The notes under the pieces were generated by a model, which was not told where the DNA came from, ran no database searches, and saw only the letters and a program-made list of their open reading frames with translations. From Sporopachydermia quercuum (Eukaryota > Ascomycota > Sporopachydermiomycetes > Sporopachydermiales > Sporopachydermiaceae), in the NCBI GenBank assembly GCA_001599295.1, contig BCGN01000001.1, positions 620,001-684,000 of the forward strand: a stretch of DNA of 64,000 nucleotides, written 5' to 3'. The position numbers and the translations under genes were made by a program. The first letter of the stretch is position 1. Every line of letters begins with the position of its first letter. Shown here one piece after another: positions 33,337 through 44,439 of this stretch.

Positions 33337-34343
33337 TCACTGTGTTCCTAAAATAGACTACATAATTCTTTGTTAGTATAAAAATTCCTGATTCAAACCA
33401 CGTTCCCACAAAACCATGTCAAAGAGGCCAAATTACATACCAATTCCAACGTCCACACTCTTCTTATATGCACATGGATCAAATTTCCATCTGAATCAGG
33501 AATATCAGCAACTTTTTCTAAACTCCACCAACACTTTCTAGCTGGTTTCCTCCAAAAGAGTAGTAATTTATGTGATACACTTGTAGTATGTTCCTGTTGT
33601 TCTGGTTGAGCAACACCAGAACTTGGTGCCATATGCTGTTGTGATTTCATTCCTCCTCCTTGTAATGATACTAATGAAAGGGACGTTATAACCGTTTTAC
33701 TTGGCTCTAGTGATCGATGTCCCCATACACCATCTAACGAGAATCCACTTGTACATAACATGTCTAATAAATGATGCTCTGCAGTACCCAGTTCATTGTT
33801 TTTGCCTAATCCTGCAAATACCAGGTTTTGTCCAACCAAATACTCACCAACAGCCTTCTTGATGCCTCTCATTCTCTCTAAATTATAACCTTTTTCAGGT
33901 GGGATGCAATAATAATCTAAATCTTCTCTCAATACAACAATTGATGGTTTCGTCCTTAATACATCTGCATCGTAAGATATTTGTTGGTATTGATCCACCG
34001 TTCCGCCTGGTGTGTCCATATCTACATCCATCGTTGATCCTGCTTTTCTAAACGCGTCCAGCACATATTCAAAGCAGTCAGGAGAGAAATCAACATATAC
34101 AATATCTTCTGGTGTTATATGAGTGATGATATTTCCGGCTGGATCCATAAAAACACCATTCGGAAACAAACAGAGTAATATCGACTCTGGCAACGACATG
34201 AGTTCATCTCTTGTTATAGAAAACATTTGTCCCCTCACATCCATCCTTATATCTCCTTCGTTGTTGTAATCAAATGTATCTGTCATTGGGGCATAATCGC
34301 CACCTTGCGACACCTGCGTGAGGATGGATTCTTTTTCAACCAT
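33337..34343 (-). CDS. Whi2-like BTB/KCTD-type protein (YDR132C/YLR108C/WHI2 family), two exons
   Basis: Spliced model: exon 1 at 34343-33441, exon 2 at 33357-33337 (complement), 307 residues. An unspliced reading would replace the true C-terminus with 15 unrelated residues. The 83-nt intron has donor GTATGT, branch TACTAAC and acceptor ATGTAG, phase 0; the spliced end reads VWTLELSILGTQ, in keeping with the conserved RRVWTLEL end of the family. The N-terminal BTB-like domain shows F-S-I-T-R-D-E-L-M-S-L-P-E-S-I-L-L-C-L-F-P-N-G and VDFSPDCFEYVLDAFR. A central DYYCIPPEK follows, then a C-terminal RKPARKCWW motif. Whi2 acts with Psr phosphatases in stress responses and TORC1 control. Which paralogue this is cannot be settled here. 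Confidence 0.78.
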
Positions 34344-35340
34344 TGTGCCAGATTAGGTTGACTTATTTTGCCTTGATTGATAGTATTTTCACTTAGATTA
34401 TACGCTTGAAATCCTCTTTAGAAGTATACCTGCACTTACTGCTGAAGTTAGTTGGGCAGAGAATGGTTTCTTTGTGGGGTCAATAGATATTGATAAAATG
34501 CGACCATTAATTCAGAAGGTTGGGAGATAGACTTCGATACACTGATTGCTTAGACACCGAAATGTCAAATTCGTGTCTTGCTATAGATCTGCTATCAATT
34601 GGACCTTGCTCTACTCCTGTCAGTGTTACTACTGGTTACCAAACAGAGACACTTTTCTTTCAGATTGTAACGATTGAACTTAAGTTTGCATGCACTGAAA
34701 TCTCAAAATTCTTATTCTAAATGTACGTATACTACTATCGATCCCTGATATGCTAATGCTAGCTAGCTATAAAAGTAATAAACATATGAAAGTAGTAGTT
34801 AGTCCTCTACCTAGTGGTTATGGTGTTTATGGGAGAGTTTATTATAGGCCTTTTGGTGGTGGGTAGAATCCATTCTATGACTCAAATGAAGAGACGGCTT
34901 TTGAGGCGATTCTGAAGACCGAAAAGTTTAGCATCAATAGGGTTTTCATGGTGAATAGGTGTTACCAAAGCAGAGAGGCTTGGTCCTAATTAAGTATTAA
35001 TATACGAAAGGGGAAAACCGGAATGAACCAAAGACATTTGGATCTAAAATCGGAGGGCTCTGATATGGGACAGGCTATATTAGTCCCATACTTGACAAAC
35101 ATCAGAACCGAGGCAGAATAGTGAATTATCTACTCTACATACATGAAAAAGGCGTTTTAAAATGAATATAATTGCTTCTTTATTACTATTAGTAATAAAT
35201 CAACAGTGATTTTGAAACCGTTACTAGAATACAGACAAAATAATAAATATACAGATGTTCTGGAGTAGAATCACGACAGGTCAGGCGGTGAGTAAGGTAA
35301 GTAAGTATATAGAGGAAATACAGTAATCTTCCTTAGCTGT
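34344..35340. other. Intergenic, Whi2-like upstream and RSC7 downstream
   Basis: About 1 kb, AT-rich, no convincing gene; a 66-codon ORF at about 34520-34720 has no recognisable similarity. Confidence 0.5.
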
Positions 35341-36833
35341 TCATTCCAAAGTAGACCATTGATTCTCAAGAGCCTGTTGAGCAAGGATCTCTTGTTTAAC
35401 ATCATCATCTACAAGCGACAAAACTTTTGGATCTATCTTACTCAACCCAGTGCGTACAGCATTATTAGGAGTTCTCAGTACTGTTTCAAATGTTACTTTA
35501 CGGGTTCCGTCTCCATTATCAACCTTTTCCCATCTAGCGACATTAGATTGAGTATTCGATGGGACAAATGATATTCCTGTGTAAGGATCAAGCGTACCTT
35601 TTGGATTCAAATTCGCCAATCTTCTTTCTCTCAGTATCCAGTTATATTGTATAGTTGCTGACGCATGCTCAAATAGCCAATTGTCTTCTGTAAGATTGAC
35701 TTTTCTATTTCTTAACTCTTTATTAGCAAATTGAGCTTGCCAGATTTGAGAGCCCTTATTCTCTGTTCCTGCTGCAACAGCATTATTAGCTTTAGGGAAA
35801 ATCTCTTCATCATTAATTGCTGGCTCACCAGGAATATATCCCAATTCTTTTGCTTTATGTTCATAATAGTCGTCATATACTCTTTTCCCATCCACAACAG
35901 CTCGTGATCCAAATTCAACAAAAAACGATTTGGCAGCTAAAGCAGCTACATTTCTTCCTTTATAAGACCGTGGAATCACCTCACTATCGATCAGTAAGTT
36001 TTTCTCGTCTTCTGTCATTAACACTTTATACAAACGTTTATGTCTTTGAAACAGTAGGTAAGAATCTCTGAATCCTGTTGCTCTGGCAGCTTCTGTAGCC
36101 AATACAAATAACTTCTCACCTCTAGACTGTAGCTTGAAAGTAGCTACTTTATATTGACGACCACCTAGCAATTCTCCATTCTCACCAACTTTTTTTTCCC
36201 CTTTTTCATCAACTGGTAAAACGACTTCTCCGTTGATAACTTCCAACGGATTTCCATCATCATCAACAGGTACTGCAACCATATTACGTTTTGCTTTCAA
36301 AGCAGCACGGCCTCTTAACCAAGTACTCTTCCTTCTTTTAGGTTCCTCTCCATCACTATCATCATTCTTTCGNTTCTTAGGTGTTGTTAAGCCTAGAGAC
36401 TCTCTGAATAATGTTGTTTTGTTTTTACTTCCGGGAGGTCTACCACGCTTACGTTTCTTTGGTGTTTCTTCTACAATTTCGTCCTTTTCTTCCAGTTCTT
36501 CAACCTGATCATTACCATCGTTATCACCATCACCATCACCATCACCGTCATTCTCATTCTCATTCTCATTCTCATTCTCATTCTCATTCTCATTCTCATT
36601 CTCATTCTCATTCTCATTCTCATTCTCATTCTCATTTTCATCGTCATCCTCGTCATCTTTGATCCCACTTTCATCTTCATCTCCTCCATCATCATCACCG
36701 AGATCGTCTTCCTGATAATCTTCGTCTTTATCATCATTTCCTTCTATTAATGGCAATGGTTCAGAGTCCAAATCAAGGTCTTGATCGTCATCAACATCGG
36801 CATTATCATCAACTAGATCATCTCCATCTTGTG

Positions 36834-36868
<35 letters not shown>

Positions 36869-37186
36869 CGGTTATGCTCAGATGCATGTTGTGCATCATC
36901 ATCATCATCTCCATCATCACTTAGTCCCCTTCTGATTCTTCTGGTGCTTCTCCTTCTTTCTGTATTGTTACCAGTTGAACTAGCTGCACTCGCTAAATAT
37001 ACATTTGTTAGTATGCTAAAACTTGAGATCAGCAGTGTCTATCCTTCTACTATTTTTGTTACCGCAAGGTTTATATCAATTGCTATTTTGTTGTACTTCA
37101 TATTTCCCTATAATCCAAGAACCACACGTTTGATTCCTAAAAAACAACCAATTCTACATACCGTGTCTTGTGGACCTTCGTGCCAT
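35341..37186 (-). CDS. RSC7: RSC chromatin-remodelling subunit Rsc7/Npl6, two exons
   Basis: Spliced model: exon 1 at 37186-37162, exon 2 at 36992-35341 (complement), 558 residues. The 169-nt intron has donor GTATGT, branch TACTAAC and acceptor TTTAG; the junction codon is Ala. The N-terminus reads MARRSTRHASAASS and continues through RRRSTRRIRRG. Then come long Asp-rich and (Glu-Asn)n tracts, an AT-hook-like KRKRGRPPGSKNK, and the conserved Rsc7/Swp82 domain: GENGELLGGRQYKVATFKL, VLATEAARATGFRDSYLLFQRH, PRSYKGRNVAALAAKSFFVEFG, DDYYEHKAKELGY. Rsc7 helps assemble RSC, which slides and evicts nucleosomes at promoters. The acidic region is coded by microsatellites and probably varies in length. 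One ambiguous codon at 36373. Confidence 0.88.
36549..36632. repeat. (CATTCT)14 hexanucleotide microsatellite in RSC7
   Basis: Fourteen perfect hexamers on the + strand, read on the coding strand as alternating GAG-AAT codons, giving a Glu-Asn repeat. It is flanked by (CATCAC)n coding Gly-Asp on the 5' side. Perfect repetition suggests recent slippage. Confidence 0.95.
36834..36867. repeat. (CAT)n microsatellite coding poly-Asp in RSC7
   Basis: About eleven consecutive CAT triplets, coding an Asp run on the minus strand, with a second shorter run at about 36894-36909. Each run is preceded by a GTG on the + strand and coded within exon 2 of RSC7. Confidence 0.9.
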
Positions 37187-37860
37187 CTCAATGGATAACA
37201 ATCATTCAAAAACGTAAAATCGGCCAATAATCAAATTCCAATCCAATCTCTTGCAGTTACAAATCTTCCTTTCAATTTCTGCCTACATATTATTTTTTTC
37301 ACAGCTGCGTCCTCAATAACATTAGCAAATAATCCACAAGCTTTCTTTCTCCTTCACCAACCATCAAATTGAATTCATTCATTCTGTCCTTTTGAGCAAT
37401 AACCGGAAGGTAGGTGCATAACTTCCGGAAAATAGTAAGTGGCAGGACGCGAAATAATTATAACACTTATGGGGTAGATCTCGAGACTTAGATGAATTGC
37501 TAATTAATGCCATAATCAATTTATTGGGGGATGTCTAAAGACTAAAATACTCCAACTGTTCTCAGTCTCAAAGTAAATTTTTACTTAATATAAGGCCATC
37601 ACCGGGAAGTAAAAGAAAGTAAAACAGATGAACAAAAAAGAGCAACAGATTGTGATTATCAAAAGTTGTTGATTGTCATTGGAAAGTACAGAGTTTTAAA
37701 TTCCAACCTGGAAATTTGTGCTTATTGACATTTTGATGGACAAGCATTGGGCTTTTCTAGTCAGCTAAATTGTTAAAAGCTAGGCTGATTAGTAGTATCT
37801 ATATAGATATTGAGTGGCAGATCTCCCATTCATTATTGATCCAGTTTGATAGAGTATAAA
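37187..37860. other. Divergent promoter region, RSC7 / CNS1
   Basis: About 670 bases between divergent starts, AT-rich with no recognised binding site or gene. Confidence 0.5.
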
Positions 37861-39157
37861 ATGTGTGATAGTTATAAAAAGCCGGAAAGATATGTGGCTA
37901 ACCTTGGAGAACCAGAGCTGCCTCCGCAGCTTCGGGAACTTTCAGGAACTAGCACAGAAGAGTATTTGAAATCGATGAATCGAATGCCTTTCTTTATGAC
38001 TGAGCTTGATGAAACAGATGGAGAAAATGGAGAGAACATGGCATTAGAAGCTTTGAAAGCACTAGCATATGATGGTGAACCTGATGAAGTAGCCACAAAT
38101 TTTAAGAATCAAGGAAATGATTGTTACAAAGCCAAACGATTTCAAGATGCGATTAATTATTACACCAAAGCACTTGAAGTGAAATGTAATATAGCGGACA
38201 TCGATGCGGCATGCCATCTAAACAGAGCTGCATGTAATTTAGAACTAAGTATGTTGTCATATTTTCAATGTACTCACGGAAGTTTTAACTATTATTGATC
38301 AATTTGTCAGAATAACACTAACCAAAATACTAGAAAACTACCGTCGTTGTATAAATGATTGCAAAGCATCCTTACAATTGCAACCAAATAATATTAAAGC
38401 TTTCTATAGAAGTGCTAGAGCTTTCTATTCTATAGATAAACTAGATGAAGCTGAAGATTGCATTCAGTTTGCTGAAAAATTATTGAACGAATCAGAAAAA
38501 CCAGACCTAGCTACGGAAAATGCTTTAAAGACTTTACTAGCACAATTGAAAGCTAGGGAGAAGAGGAAAAAGGATTTAGAAGAAGCTAAACTGAGGAAAG
38601 AGGAAGAGGAAAGGGAGAAGCGCGATATTTTAGAAATGGCCATTAAGACAAGACGTATTACAATGATAACAACATCAACGGGTAAATCAACTAGTTCTGA
38701 TACCGATTCAGACGAGCTGAGAAAATATCCTAGGTTAGAATCTGAAAAAGATCCCCAGTCAATATTGTTACTCCCATTATCTTTACTATATCCATCAGCT
38801 AATTATAGAGCGGACTTCATTCAAGACGTATCTGAATATTCAAGTATTGGTGAAGAGTTAGAAAATGTGTTTTCCGTTCGACCTCCTTGGTTTACCCAAA
38901 GTGAAAATTCTGATGAAGATGTTTCAGGATACAGTGAGGATTTCAAGCCTGATAATCTGGAGTGCTATCTACAAACAACTAAAGGAGGTATAGTTAAATT
39001 AGGTAAGAAAGTACCTATAATAAATGTTCTTTCTGGTGATAAGGTTGTTGTTCCTGTTATTGATGGTGTGTTGAGAGTGTTTGTATTGCCAAAGAATAAG
39101 GCTAAAGAGTGGATTGCGCAATGGGATAAGGAAAAAGCATTGAAATTATTGTCATAG
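37861..39157 (+). CDS. CNS1: Hsp90 co-chaperone Cns1 (TPR), two exons
   Basis: Spliced model: exon 1 at 37861-38248, exon 2 at 38334-39157, 403 residues (yeast 385). The 85-nt intron has donor GTATGT, branch CACTAAC and acceptor CTAG; it interrupts TPR2 and the junction restores N-L-E-L-K-N-Y-R-R-C. The N-terminal segment carries the family motif PPQLREL and NRMPFFMTELDETDG. The TPR domain starts at about residue 78 (ATNFKNQGNDCYKAKRFQDAINYYTKAL) and includes the carboxylate-clamp helices that bind the MEEVD end of Hsp90/Hsp70. A charged helix follows, then the C-terminal wheel domain. Cns1 is essential in yeast and supports eEF2 folding. Without splicing the first ORF would stop after LELS. 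Confidence 0.9.
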
Positions 39158-39525
39158 ATCTAGTGCGAGTGATGAGAGAGATGATTTACAGATATATATA
39201 TATATTGGTACTAATTGGTATGCACTAGAAATATAATGAAAAGAGGTGACATTCAGATAATGTAGCATAATGTTTTTGTTGAGTAGTTCGGCAGTTGGAA
39301 ACAATACCGGAAGCGATATATTCTTATGTAGTAAATCATTCATTAACTATTGCAGTGTATAACGATTCAATACCTTATAAATCAGTATCAGTAAAATACA
39401 GGGAAGCTTTTTTGGTTATCAACATGATTATCATTACAATTTTATTCTACTTATAACCAACATATACTCATTCTCTTTCACGTTTTAGATAACATAAATG
39501 ATCTAGAATACATAAAATCATTTCC
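39158..39525. other. Intergenic, convergent 3' ends of CNS1 and SLI15
   Basis: About 370 AT-rich bases including a short (AT)n run near 39193. No gene seen. Confidence 0.55.
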
Positions 39526-42500
39526 TTACTTTTTCCCCGTACTTGCATGATTATATCCGTACTTGAACCCCATTTCCCTTGCATATTGATTAATTTCTTG
39601 GTTTGTTAAGGCATCTTTTCCTGTCCAATTAGCAGAAGAGCTTCTGGATCTAAATCTTGATACTCTTGCATTCTTAAATATTTCTTCAAGATGCAACGGT
39701 GCAATTGGACCAAATATAGTATCAGGATCAACACCTTGTTGAGCTTGGAGTAATGATTTTAATTCTGGTGAGTTTGCCCATTCTTTAATAATACTTCCAT
39801 CATCGTCATCATCAGAACTAATGGTAATGGTTAGTAAATATAAGAACAAGAAATAGAGCACAGTTAACTTAACGTTGAACTAAGGGAGCAAACCATTTAA
39901 GGTTAAACAAGCAAAACCATAAATAGGAAAACCCTATTAGAGTATAACTTTAAACGGATAATATTATTTTCTTCCCGATATGGTAATAAATCGCTAAACC
40001 TTATCGTATATGTTAATTGTAACCTCAACTTAATTCATTCAATACTTACTCTGAGTAAATTTCTGGCAGCACTGTTGGCTCATTGCTTGCTGAGAAAAGA
40101 ATATTAGATGACTTAAATGGTAAGTATTTATTGGAAACAGGTGTTTTAGCTGTGTTTCCATATGAGTTTCGACCTGCTGAATTATTAGCACTATTGTTGA
40201 TGTTACTATTGCTATTTCCATTATTACCTCCATTGTTACCATTGCTTCCACTATTAGAAGCAAACTTTATCTTATCGCCCGAGAACTTAACTCCATCCAC
40301 ATGTGGTATTACATTGTTATTAATTTTATGATGATGCAGTATTGCTGCTTTCATTAAACTGGCTGGTGGTCCATTAGGACCTGCAAATCTGATACCGGTT
40401 GAGTTAATCGTAGCTCCTGATGTGTTGTTCTGTGCATTATTAGCATTAGAACTAATACTAGAAGTGCTGCTACTATTAGAAGCGTTTGTATTGCTGTTAT
40501 TAACACCATTACTGTTGCTATTACTAGATAGTCTCGTTTCTCGCTTAGCAAAACCTAACCGGCTAGTTCCTGTAGCTTGGTCACTATTCACACCACTATT
40601 GTTATTGCTACTGCTATTACTACCATTACCATTAGCATTTATTCCGGATATTTCCGTCTTTCGTCGTTTAGGCTCAGTATTGCTAGATGATGGAAGGACT
40701 AACTTCGATCCCACTTTCCGGGGTATCGGAGCAGCAAGTATATGATTTTGATTGACCGATTCGTTTCCTGGTGGTTCATTTTCCGCATTGGCAGTTCTTT
40801 TATTATTAGCATTAGCTCTTAATCTATCATTAAAGTCTTTTGAAATGGAAGACAGCGGAGGCATTAAGCTTTTGCTTGGTATTGCCGCTGAGTTAATTTT
40901 CACTGTGTTTGCATTCGTATTGTTGCTTTGCTGATTTGGTAATACCCTGTTTTGGGAAATAGGCCAAGGTTTTAACGGAGCTTCCATAGGAACCTTTCTG
41001 AACATTTGGCGAGGCGGGATGTCCTCCTCTTTGTGTAGAGATTGTAATTTTACTACCTGTGGCTTAGCAATGGCAGTAGTTCCTAATTCGGGAACACTGG
41101 CAGTATTAGAGTTGGAGGTAGACCCTGGATTAGGAAGTGGCTTAGCTAAAGAAACCACTTGTTGTCCAGATTGGTACATTTTTATTTTAGACTTTCCGGG
41201 AGATGCCGTCTTACGGTTTGCGTAAACGCCCGAAAGCTTAGGGTAAATCCTATCGGGATTTCTAGCCGAATTTTGCCGAGTTGGACTTTCATCATTAGTG
41301 GTACTTTTAGTATTGGAATTTTTAGCCGCACTCGACATTGTTGGTGCCATTAGCCTCGAAAAAACACTACTTTCGGATTTTTTAGTAGAACTCGCAATTG
41401 ATGACACAGTTGGTTTTTCCTTTTCCGGCGATACATCCACAACTGCCTTTGACTTTTTAGCGTTAGCATCACTTTTTTTTGGTGATGATTCAAAGAACAT
41501 ATTTTTAGCTCTTCGGAATACTTCTGCTGTTGTGGATGTTACGTTATTCATAGCTGCTGAGACTGGTGACATGGATACCGATGGTTCGGAATCTGTAGGA
41601 GCGGAAACGACTTCGGAAGGAGGCGGAAGCTTCACCTCGCAACGAGGTTCTGTTTTGGCAGTGACCCCCGAAAGTAACTTGACACGTGAGGCGGAAGCGG
41701 GAGGATCCGGTAAAGGAATCCAATCTTCTTCGTCTTTACTAATAGGACGAGTGTTTAGCTTGTTAAAATTTTCTTCGGAAAACCCAGGGGAAAGTTTGAA
41801 TTCGGAATCAGTTCGGCTACTATTTTCAGAGGCAGATAGTTGTTTGAAGTTCAAAAACACATCTTTGTGGTTTGCTTGAGATGATTTAGATGGTGAAGTG
41901 AAAGCCTCTTCTTCTGGATCTGTCATAGATTCTGTTTTCACCCGTTTGGCAGTAAGTGGTTCTTTTCTGGGTAATGAAGCAAAGAAAGATTTCGGGGATG
42001 ATGAAGATGACGAAATAGAAGATAATGATGAGCTTTTTGACGAACTCGGCGTTTTATGCAGCGGTATCTTTTCAGTTCTGGTGTTTTCCCGAGTTATTTC
42101 CGATATACTATCTTTTCCATTATTCATTCCGTTATCTTTTCCGGTTTCTATGGATTGATCGCTTGTTCTAGTAGATAAAGTTTCGGAAGCGTCTTTGAAC
42201 ACATCTTTATCAATTGTTTCCGAATCATCTTCCGACGTTATTTTTTGTAATTCAGATCGTCTACTAATTTCCTTCCGGATAGATTTACTAATAAGCTCAA
42301 AGGAATCATCTGGTGAAAGATTGTTCCCAGTATTCGAAGCAGGGGTTTCCGCTATGGGTATTGTTAGTGGATCAGTCGCATTCTTAGGTGTTGATTGAAT
42401 TCTAAAGCTTATTTCTGGTTCCGTCATCATTTCAGTTGTCGTTCTCGCTAGTGCTTTCGTTTCTGCTTCTCTTTCCACTTCTCTTTCCCCTCCTTTTTCC

Positions 42501-42827
42501 GCTTCTAGTTTTGATTCGTGCTGTCTACTCAAATGTTAGTATCATTTCCTCAGACAAATCAGTCAAAGCAATCCAATTAAATACATACAAAATATCTTTT
42601 TTGATATCAGAAAAGCGCTGATCCATCCATGAAAACTCTCCCTGAGCCATAAAAGCAAAATGTTCAACCTCACATTCCATTATCTTGGTCATCTTCTTTA
42701 CTTCAGTTATAGCAAACATTGAACCACTTGACGAGCTAGAGCTATTGCTATTACTATTACTATTACTATCATGTCTCCTAACATAGGCAGAAGGGCCAAT
42801 AGCAGAAGATCCTGTTGACAGTGTCAT
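39526..42827 (-). CDS. SLI15: INCENP-family chromosomal passenger protein Sli15, three exons
   Basis: Spliced model (complement): exon 1 at 42827-42589, exon 2 at 42524-40050, exon 3 at 39817-39526, 1001 residues. Intron 1 is 64 nt (GTATGT, TACTAAC, GAGTAG); intron 2 is 232 nt (GTAAGT, TACTAAC, ATTAG). Exon 1 codes an N-terminal helical region after a Ser/Asn run, expected to bind Bir1/Nbl1. Exon 2 is a long Ser/Asn/Lys-rich disordered segment, the likely microtubule-binding part. Exon 3 codes the IN-box that activates Aurora kinase Ipl1: IIKEWANSPELKSLL, DPDTIFGPIAPLHLEEIFKN, and the Arg-Ser-Ser-Ser-Ala-Asn-Trp site near the end. Sli15 corrects kinetochore attachments. It is longer than yeast Sli15 (698). 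Exons 1 and 3 alone would look like separate small genes. Confidence 0.9.
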
Positions 42828-44439
42828 TTCCTGAATAATTATATGTGAAGTAAAATAGAAATTTGCGGATCCTTACTAATACAACAAGTGTTGAGATATT
42901 AACTGACTTATGAATGATTTTCGTACGCAGATAGGGTATAAAGATATTGTTTGTTAGCGTGACTTTGACTATTAGATCGAAGAATCATCAATTTGCCATC
43001 CTGCGACTGCCTTATTGCTTTTCATGGGAATCTATCAATGGATGCTGCACTGAGATGTTTTGTAGATCGATTTCTGCCAAGAAGATTCCCTCTGGTAGTT
43101 ATGGAGACTGTAAATAGCCGGAAAATGTATATCTATCAATAGTATAGTATACTATTATGAAAACATATATCTGTTTTAACGTATGAGTCAATGAACAATA
43201 ATGAACAATGAACAAACATACAAAAGAAAGAAGGGTTGCTTCTACTAAACCTAGACAACAGCTTGAAAATTGTTGGATTATTTGCTAACAATTGCTAGTC
43301 TTTTATATAGAAAACAATGGTACATCAATGGCAGGTCAATAGTGCTTCAACGCATAATACAACACTTGGTGAGAGTACAAGAAAGGCATTGTAAGAGCCG
43401 TTTTGTTATTCAAACGAAAAGAAAGCTAGGTTTTTGTAGTAGAATAAGTTCCTAAAAGGGAATGTTGATGTTTTCCTGTTTTGGGTATTGAATTAATAAC
43501 GAGAATCAGAGGGTGATTCTGAACGTTCTTTATATATTGAGACCATACTGAAAACAAAAATTAAAGTTTACATGTAAGATACTTCGTAAAGAATTTGTTG
43601 TAATGATCCTTGTATTCTCTACTATTATTAAAAGAATAGAAAAAATAAAAATGAATGAATGTAAAGAAATTATTTATTAAGATATACTTCTCAATTGAAC
43701 TTGATGGAGTGATCTATGACGCTATTAGTTTGTTTTATATTAATTGTAGCAGATCTGAAATCAATCCGTTTCACATCTCATCTCGACAATAAGAATGGAG
43801 TTGGAATTAGATGAAGATGATGCACAATGAGGAGCAATAAATGATGAGCTGTAAAGAAGAGATAGAATATATTTGAAAGATATGAAGTAAATGAGATGAA
43901 TTAAGGTGAAAATAAGAGACTGTCTGGAGCTATTGGTGGCTTGTTATAAAGAGTTCTTACTTGTTTTTGTTCTATTAGGTTGTAATTGTGGATTCCAATG
44001 TTGAAATAGTGCATGAATTATACAGAAACCCACAAGAGATTGGTAACTTAAGGGGGACAGGTTGGAGATTGAATGGGAAAGAATTGGAAGATACCAATAT
44101 ATAGATAAACGGAAGAGCTAAAATAAAGGACTTACAGTAATGACTCACGTAGATTCTTTAGATTATTATAATTGAGAAGCAACTGTCAACTGGAATTATT
44201 GATGGTCTTGCTACTTTTATGTCATAGCTCAAAAACATTGAATAGTAGGAGATAAGCATGGTGTTTCTTAATACACCTCTATTATTAGACTGTTGATGCT
44301 ACAAACAACATACGCCTATTCGATCAATAAACACTCGGCTTCTTCATAAAAGACTTTATAATCATATTCATCAAAATCTATATATATATATATTATCTTT
44401 TGCATAACACTGAGCAACATATGTATAATTTCAACTTAT
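42828..44439. other. Intergenic, SLI15 upstream and PEX1 downstream
   Basis: About 1.6 kb with no recognisable gene. A TGACTCA word occurs at 44141-44147 but lies 1.3 kb from the SLI15 start. A (TA)n run sits at about 44380-44392. Confidence 0.5.

Noticed and set aside
41298-41879. 193-codon ORF on the + strand
   Set aside because: Antisense shadow of the SLI15 exon 2 frame; composition is a product of Ser/Asn codons on the other strand.
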